This document shows positions 61,042 to 64,000 of a stretch of DNA of 64,000 nt, piece by piece. A program made the position numbers and the translations under genes. How positions within the stretch are numbered: position 1 is the first letter of the stretch; the number at the start of each line of letters is the position of its first letter. This DNA is from Prosthecodimorpha staleyi (GTDB taxonomy: Bacteria > Pseudomonadota > Alphaproteobacteria > Rhizobiales > Ancalomicrobiaceae), in assembly GCF_018729455.1 (NCBI RefSeq), contig NZ_JAHHZF010000002.1:496605-560604 (forward strand), in the 5' to 3' direction. The notes beneath the pieces are model-generated. The model ran no database searches. It was not told where the DNA came from and saw only the letters and a program-made list of their open reading frames with translations.

Positions 61042-61703
61042 GTGAGGTGGTCTCCCCGGCCGCGCTGGCGGGCGGCTTCGTCGATATCGTGGGCCTGCTC
61101 GATGGCGCGCCGGCGTGTTTCCTCGTCGACATATTCGCTGCCGGCGAGCTGCTCCTCGACCACGTCGATCTCGTTCACGTCGCTGAGCCGCGAGGGCCAT
61201 GCGCCGGTCTTCAGGCAGACGATGCAGCGCACGATCTCGGCGACGCCCTGCAGCAGCACCAGCGCGCCGGCGATCGGGATCACGGTCTTGAAATGGTAGA
61301 CCGGCGGCCCATCCGCGGTGACGTTGGAATGTTCCGCAATGCGCCAGCTGTCGGCGGCATAGTGCGTGCCGGCATAGACCAGGGCGCCGATGCCGGGCAC
61401 GAAGAAGACGACATAGAGGATCAGATCGAGCGTCGCCTGGGTGCGCGGGCGCATCGACGAATAGAGGAAGTCGCCGCGGACATGCGCGTTCTGGGCCAGC
61501 GCATAGGCGCCGGCGAGCATGAACAGCGTGCCGTAGAACATGTTGGAGGCGTCGAAGATCCAGGCCGTGGGGGCGTTCAGGATGTAGCGCTTGAACACTT
61601 CGGCGCAGACCAGCAGCATCAGTCCCACAATCAGCCAGGCCGCCGCCTTGCCGACCCAGGTACTGATGCCGTCGATCGCGTGCAGGAACCGCTCGATCGT
61701 CAT
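61038..61703 (-). CDS. TRAP transporter small membrane subunit (DctQ type)
   Basis: A 221-residue DctQ-type subunit with four hydrophobic segments (about 18-36, 50-70, 92-110, 140-160). It has an extended hydrophilic C-terminal tail (DVNEIDVVEEQLAGSEYVDEE). It is coupled to the large subunit by a four-base overlap. A perfect palindrome lies 45 bases upstream, and a strong hairpin separates it from the binding-protein gene. Confidence 0.85.
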   Translation of the reverse strand: MTIERFLHAIDGISTWVGKAAAWLIVGLMLLVCAEVFKRYILNAPTAWIFDASNMFYGTLFMLAGAYALAQNAHVRGDFLYSSMRPRTQATLDLILYVVFFVPGIGALVYAGTHYAADSWRIAEHSNVTADGPPVYHFKTVIPIAGALVLLQGVAEIVRCIVCLKTGAWPSRLSDVNEIDVVEEQLAGSEYVDEETRRRAIEQAHDIDEAARQRGRGDHLT

Positions 61704-61747
61704 CGGGGCGTCCGTTGGTCAGAGGAACCCGTCGTCAGGTCAGTGAC

Positions 61748-61763
61748 TTGATCAGGTGATCAA
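61748..61763 (-). promoter_or_regulatory. Perfect 16-bp palindrome upstream of the TRAP membrane genes
   Basis: TTGATCA-GG-TGATCAA lies 45 bases before the small-subunit start in GC-rich DNA. Size and symmetry suit an operator for a dimeric regulator of GntR or a similar type; no regulator gene is adjacent. It may also be the site of a second promoter between the binding-protein and membrane genes. Confidence 0.5.
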
Positions 61764-61799
61764 CTTGGTCAGGAGAATGTCATGACCCCGCAAAACCGT

Positions 61800-61830
61800 C
61801 AGGCCCGGCCGGGGGGACCGGCCGGGCCTG
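61800..61830 (-). terminator. Strong hairpin after the TRAP binding-protein gene
   Basis: A perfect 13-bp stem (CAGGCCCGGCCGG/CCGGCCGGGCCTG) with loop GGGGA starts 22 bases after the binding-protein stop. As in many transporter operons it probably lets the binding protein be made in excess over the membrane subunits. Confidence 0.75.
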
Positions 61831-61851
61831 CGAGAGTGGGGCGCCGGCGGA

Positions 61852-62982
61852 TCAGGTCCGCCGCAAGGTGCCCTGAGGCCCGAAATAGTGGTCGTAGGCC
61901 ATGCGCCGGTTGACCACGGTGTCCTGCTCCCAGCGCGTGGCGCGGCGGGCGAAGGCGATCTGGCTCTCCAGGATTTCCTTGAAGAGCGCGTTCTCGGTCG
62001 ACTTCTTGGCGGTCACCTGGTCGTAGACTTCGAGCTGCCGCTTCAGGATCGCGTCCGGGGTCTTGAAGAAGCGCACCTTGTCCTTGGTCTGCATCTCGGC
62101 ATAGTCGCCGGAATAGCGGTCGATCGCCTTCCAGGACATGTCCGCCGAGGCCGCCTCGACCGCATTCGCGATGATCGCACGCATCTTTTCAGGCAGCGCG
62201 TTGTAGCGATCCTTGTTGAACATGATTTCGAACTGCTCGGCATTCTGGTGATAGCTCTGCAGCATGCAGACCTTGGACACGTCCGGGAAGCCGAGCACGC
62301 GGTCCGAGGAGGCGTTGTTGAACTCGGCCGCGTCGAGCAGACCGCGGTCCATCGCCGAGACGATCTCGCCGCCCGGCAGCGCGTTCACAGCGGCGCCGAG
62401 CGCGGTGAACACGTCGATCGAGATGCCGACGGTGCGGTATTTCAGACCCTTGAGATCGTCTTCCTTGGCGATCGGGTTCTTGAACCAGCCGAGCGGCTGA
62501 GTCGGCATCGGGCCATACGGGAAGGAGACGACGTTGGCGCCGATCGAACCGTAGAGCTTGGCCAGCAGTTCCTTGCCGCCGCCATACTTGTGCCAGGCGA
62601 GCAGCATGTTGGCGTCCATGGCGAAGCCGGGACCCGACCCCCACAGCGCCAGCGCGGTCTGCTTGCCGTAATGGTAGACGAGCACGCCGTGGCCGCCGTC
62701 GAGCGTGCCCTTGGAGACGGCCTCGAGCAGGCCGAAGGCCGGCACGACGGCACCCGCGGGAAGCACCTCGATCTTCAGGTCGCCGCCGGTCATATCGTTG
62801 ACCTTCTTGGCGAAATCGTTGGCGTATTCGTGGAAGATGTCTTTCGACGGCCAGGTGCTCTGCCAGCGCATGCTGATCGGGCCCTGGGCCTTGACGACCG
62901 CCGGGGCCGTGACGGCCGCGGCGGCGACCACCGCCGAACCGGTCAGGAATCGGCGACGTGCGACTGCCTTCACTTCGTTCAT
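61852..62982 (-). CDS. TRAP transporter substrate-binding protein, Tat-exported
   Basis: A 376-residue periplasmic binding protein with a twin-arginine leader, RRRFLTG at 9-15, followed by AVVAAAAVTAPAVVKAQG. It belongs to the DctP/TakP-like branch (SMRWQSTWPSKDIFHEYANDF, GKQTALALWGSGPGFAMDANML, YRTVGISIDVFTALGAAVNALPGGEIVSAMDRGLLD). Members of this branch bind keto acids and similar compounds, commonly as dimers. GGGAGG precedes the ATG. Its leader contains a hairpin and two 9-base direct repeats. Confidence 0.93.
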   Translation of the reverse strand: MNEVKAVARRRFLTGSAVVAAAAVTAPAVVKAQGPISMRWQSTWPSKDIFHEYANDFAKKVNDMTGGDLKIEVLPAGAVVPAFGLLEAVSKGTLDGGHGVLVYHYGKQTALALWGSGPGFAMDANMLLAWHKYGGGKELLAKLYGSIGANVVSFPYGPMPTQPLGWFKNPIAKEDDLKGLKYRTVGISIDVFTALGAAVNALPGGEIVSAMDRGLLDAAEFNNASSDRVLGFPDVSKVCMLQSYHQNAEQFEIMFNKDRYNALPEKMRAIIANAVEAASADMSWKAIDRYSGDYAEMQTKDKVRFFKTPDAILKRQLEVYDQVTAKKSTENALFKEILESQIAFARRATRWEQDTVVNRRMAYDHYFGPQGTLRRT

Positions 62983-63001
62983 GGTGTTCCTCCCGAAAAC
63001 C

Positions 63002-63071
63002 GGACCCTTTTGGGTCCTTGTTATCGAAAGGATTAGATTTCAAATCCGTCAGGTCGACAAGGTCCGTCAGG
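63002..63071 (-). promoter_or_regulatory. Leader hairpin and direct repeats upstream of the second TRAP operon
   Basis: A 6-bp hairpin (GGACCC, 4-base loop, GGGTCC; 63002-63017) lies just before the ribosome site of the binding-protein gene. Two exact TCCGTCAGG repeats occur at 63045-63053 and 63063-63071, 18 bases apart, 63-89 bases before the ATG. The repeats may bind a regulator; neither element is a known class. Confidence 0.4.
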
Positions 63072-63190
63072 CATCCGGTATCCCAAATCGTGCCACAAAT
63101 ATTGCGCCATTCGGGCGCACCGCGCCGCGATCGGATCGCCGTCCCCGACCGCGCGCGCGTATGGAGATCGGATGCCGCAACGGCAGCCGG

Positions 63191-63550
63191 TCAGGCGGCA
63201 ACCAGCTTCTCGACCTCGCGCACCAGATCGCGCAGGTGGAACGGCTTGGAAAGGACCTTGGCGTCCTTCGGGGCGTTCGAATCCGGGTTCAGCGCCACGG
63301 CGGCGAAGCCGGTGATGAACATCACCTTGAGATCCGGGTCGAGCTGGGTGGCGCGCCGGGCGAGTTCGATGCCGTCCATCTCGGGCATCACGATATCGGT
63401 CAGGAGCAGCGTGAACGGCTCCTCGCGCAAGCGCTCGTAGGCGCTCTTGCCGTTGTCGAACGAGACCACCTCGTAGCCCGCGTTCTGCAGCGCCTTGGCC
63501 AGGAAGCGGCGCATGTCGTTATCGTCCTCGGCCAGCAGAATCCGGGTCAT
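63191..63550 (-). CDS. cpdR: CpdR single-domain response regulator
   Basis: A 119-residue receiver-only response regulator. In Caulobacter, CpdR controls the ClpXP protease and directs degradation of cell-cycle proteins. Receiver residues are D9-D10, phospho-acceptor D52 (LLTDIVMPEMDG) and K102 (VLSKPFHLRDL). FITGFAAVALNPDSN and SYERLREEPFTLLL-type SAYERLREEPFTLLL are typical of the Hyphomicrobiales CpdR branch. The ATG at 63550 gives the usual start MTRILLAEDD; an in-frame ATG at 63559 adds three residues. Confidence 0.92.
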   Translation of the reverse strand: MTRILLAEDDNDMRRFLAKALQNAGYEVVSFDNGKSAYERLREEPFTLLLTDIVMPEMDGIELARRATQLDPDLKVMFITGFAAVALNPDSNAPKDAKVLSKPFHLRDLVREVEKLVAA

Positions 63551-63750
63551 CACGTCCATCCGCGTCCATCCATGCTGTGCGCCTCAATTCTTTCTCATAG
63601 ACGACGGCCGGGGTAAATATCCGGTGAAACGGCGGACCATCGCTTCCCATGGACAAGGCCGGTGGTTTCTGGGCAACATGTTGCTGCGCCGGCTGAACCG
63701 CGCGCCGCTTCGGCCGGGCGGCCGGTCCTCCAGGGGAGCACACGAGGAAG

Positions 63751-64000
63751 GTGCGCATCGTCCGGGACTTCGAGACCGAAACAGCCTTCGAGGTGGTCGC
63801 GCCCGAGGCCGTCCTCTGTCCGTTCATGTTCAACTCGCCCCACTCCGGCAGCCGCTATCCGGCGAGCTTCCTGGCGGCGTCCCGGCTCGATCCGCAGCGT
63901 ATCCGTCGCTCCGAGGATGCCTTCGTCGACGAATTGTTCGCCTCCGCGCTTGCCCACGGCGCGCCCTTGATGCGGGCAAATTTTCCGCGTGCCTTTCTCG
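63751..64000 (+). CDS. N-formylglutamate amidohydrolase family protein, 5' part
   Basis: Partial; the gene runs off the right edge after 83 codons. The translation VRIVRDFETETAFEVVAP, then LCPFMFNSPHSGSRYPASFL and RRSEDAFVDELFASALAHGAPL with RANFPRAFL, matches the N-terminus of the N-formylglutamate amidohydrolase family, usually found next to cpdR in Hyphomicrobiales. The start is taken as the GTG at 63751 with AGGAAG just before it and GGGGAG at 63733-63738. It is a different sub-branch from the gene at 15886-16770. Confidence 0.8.
   Translation, partial: MRIVRDFETETAFEVVAPEAVLCPFMFNSPHSGSRYPASFLAASRLDPQRIRRSEDAFVDELFASALAHGAPLMRANFPRAFL

Noticed and set aside
57601..61299. A very long plus-strand open frame (over 1200 codons) opposite the amidase and TRAP genes
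   Set aside because: It is antisense to well-supported genes and its translation is rich in Arg, Asp, Gly and His with no domain; it reflects the GC-skewed codon positions of the real genes.
63090..63120. TGGCAC sequence upstream of the second TRAP operon as a sigma-54 promoter
   Set aside because: The -24-like TGGCAC on the minus strand is not followed by TTGC at the required -12 spacing.

Overview
The window is chromosomal DNA of a very GC-rich alphaproteobacterium, most likely of the order Hyphomicrobiales (Rhizobiales). Supporting this are a zinc-free 41-residue L36, a GapR/DUF2312 gene beside DUF1244, an N-formylglutamate amidohydrolase, DUF1036 and pyruvate kinase, a CpdR-type single-domain response regulator, and many TRAP and ABC importers. 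No phage, insertion sequence, CRISPR array or rRNA is visible. One tRNA gene, tRNA-Val(GAC), lies at 57433-57507.

Region by region. 0-5.7 kb: an ABC1/UbiB-type kinase, a Doc/AbrB toxin-antitoxin pair whose toxin motif is degenerate, a DUF3445 heme protein, and oligoendopeptidase F. 5.9-11.7 kb: a sigma-54 response regulator followed by two cell-wall genes (YcbB-type L,D-transpeptidase, DUF882/YcbK). 11.8-21 kb: a housekeeping block (pyk, DUF1036, EamA exporter, N-formylglutamate amidohydrolase, DUF1244, gapR, DUF2336, hydrolase, TPR protein, rpmJ). 21-31.6 kb: secreted proteins (nuclease-like, aldose dehydrogenase, SUMF1-like, three DUF4399 domains), a repeat-bearing glycosyltransferase, transaldolase and a P-loop kinase. 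31.7-38.3 kb: a complete MoxR-DUF58-DUF4381-BatA-BatB-TPR-BatD operon. 38.6-40.6 kb: a NarX/NarL-type two-component pair.

40.6-57.3 kb is the most interesting part. A long co-oriented run contains a ribose-class ABC importer with one permease fused to a paraoxonase/strictosidine-synthase-type beta-propeller, a second propeller protein lacking the metal ligands, an AttH/CrtC-like protein, an ACAD10/11-type acyl-CoA dehydrogenase, an acyl-CoA ligase, a small LvaB-like protein, an APH-type kinase and a DctQMP TRAP importer. A divergent TetR regulator sits at its head. The gene set resembles the levulinate (lva) and mammalian ACAD10/11 routes, in which 4-hydroxyacyl-CoA is phosphorylated and then stripped of phosphate. 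The propellers are candidate lactonases, so I propose a lactone/hydroxy-acid uptake and degradation locus. The substrate is not known.

57.4-64 kb: tRNA-Val, an amidase with a second TRAP system that has an enlarged membrane subunit, cpdR, and the 5' part of another N-formylglutamate amidohydrolase. Gene starts were set from ribosome binding sites and reading-frame overlaps. All functional assignments come from motifs read by eye.
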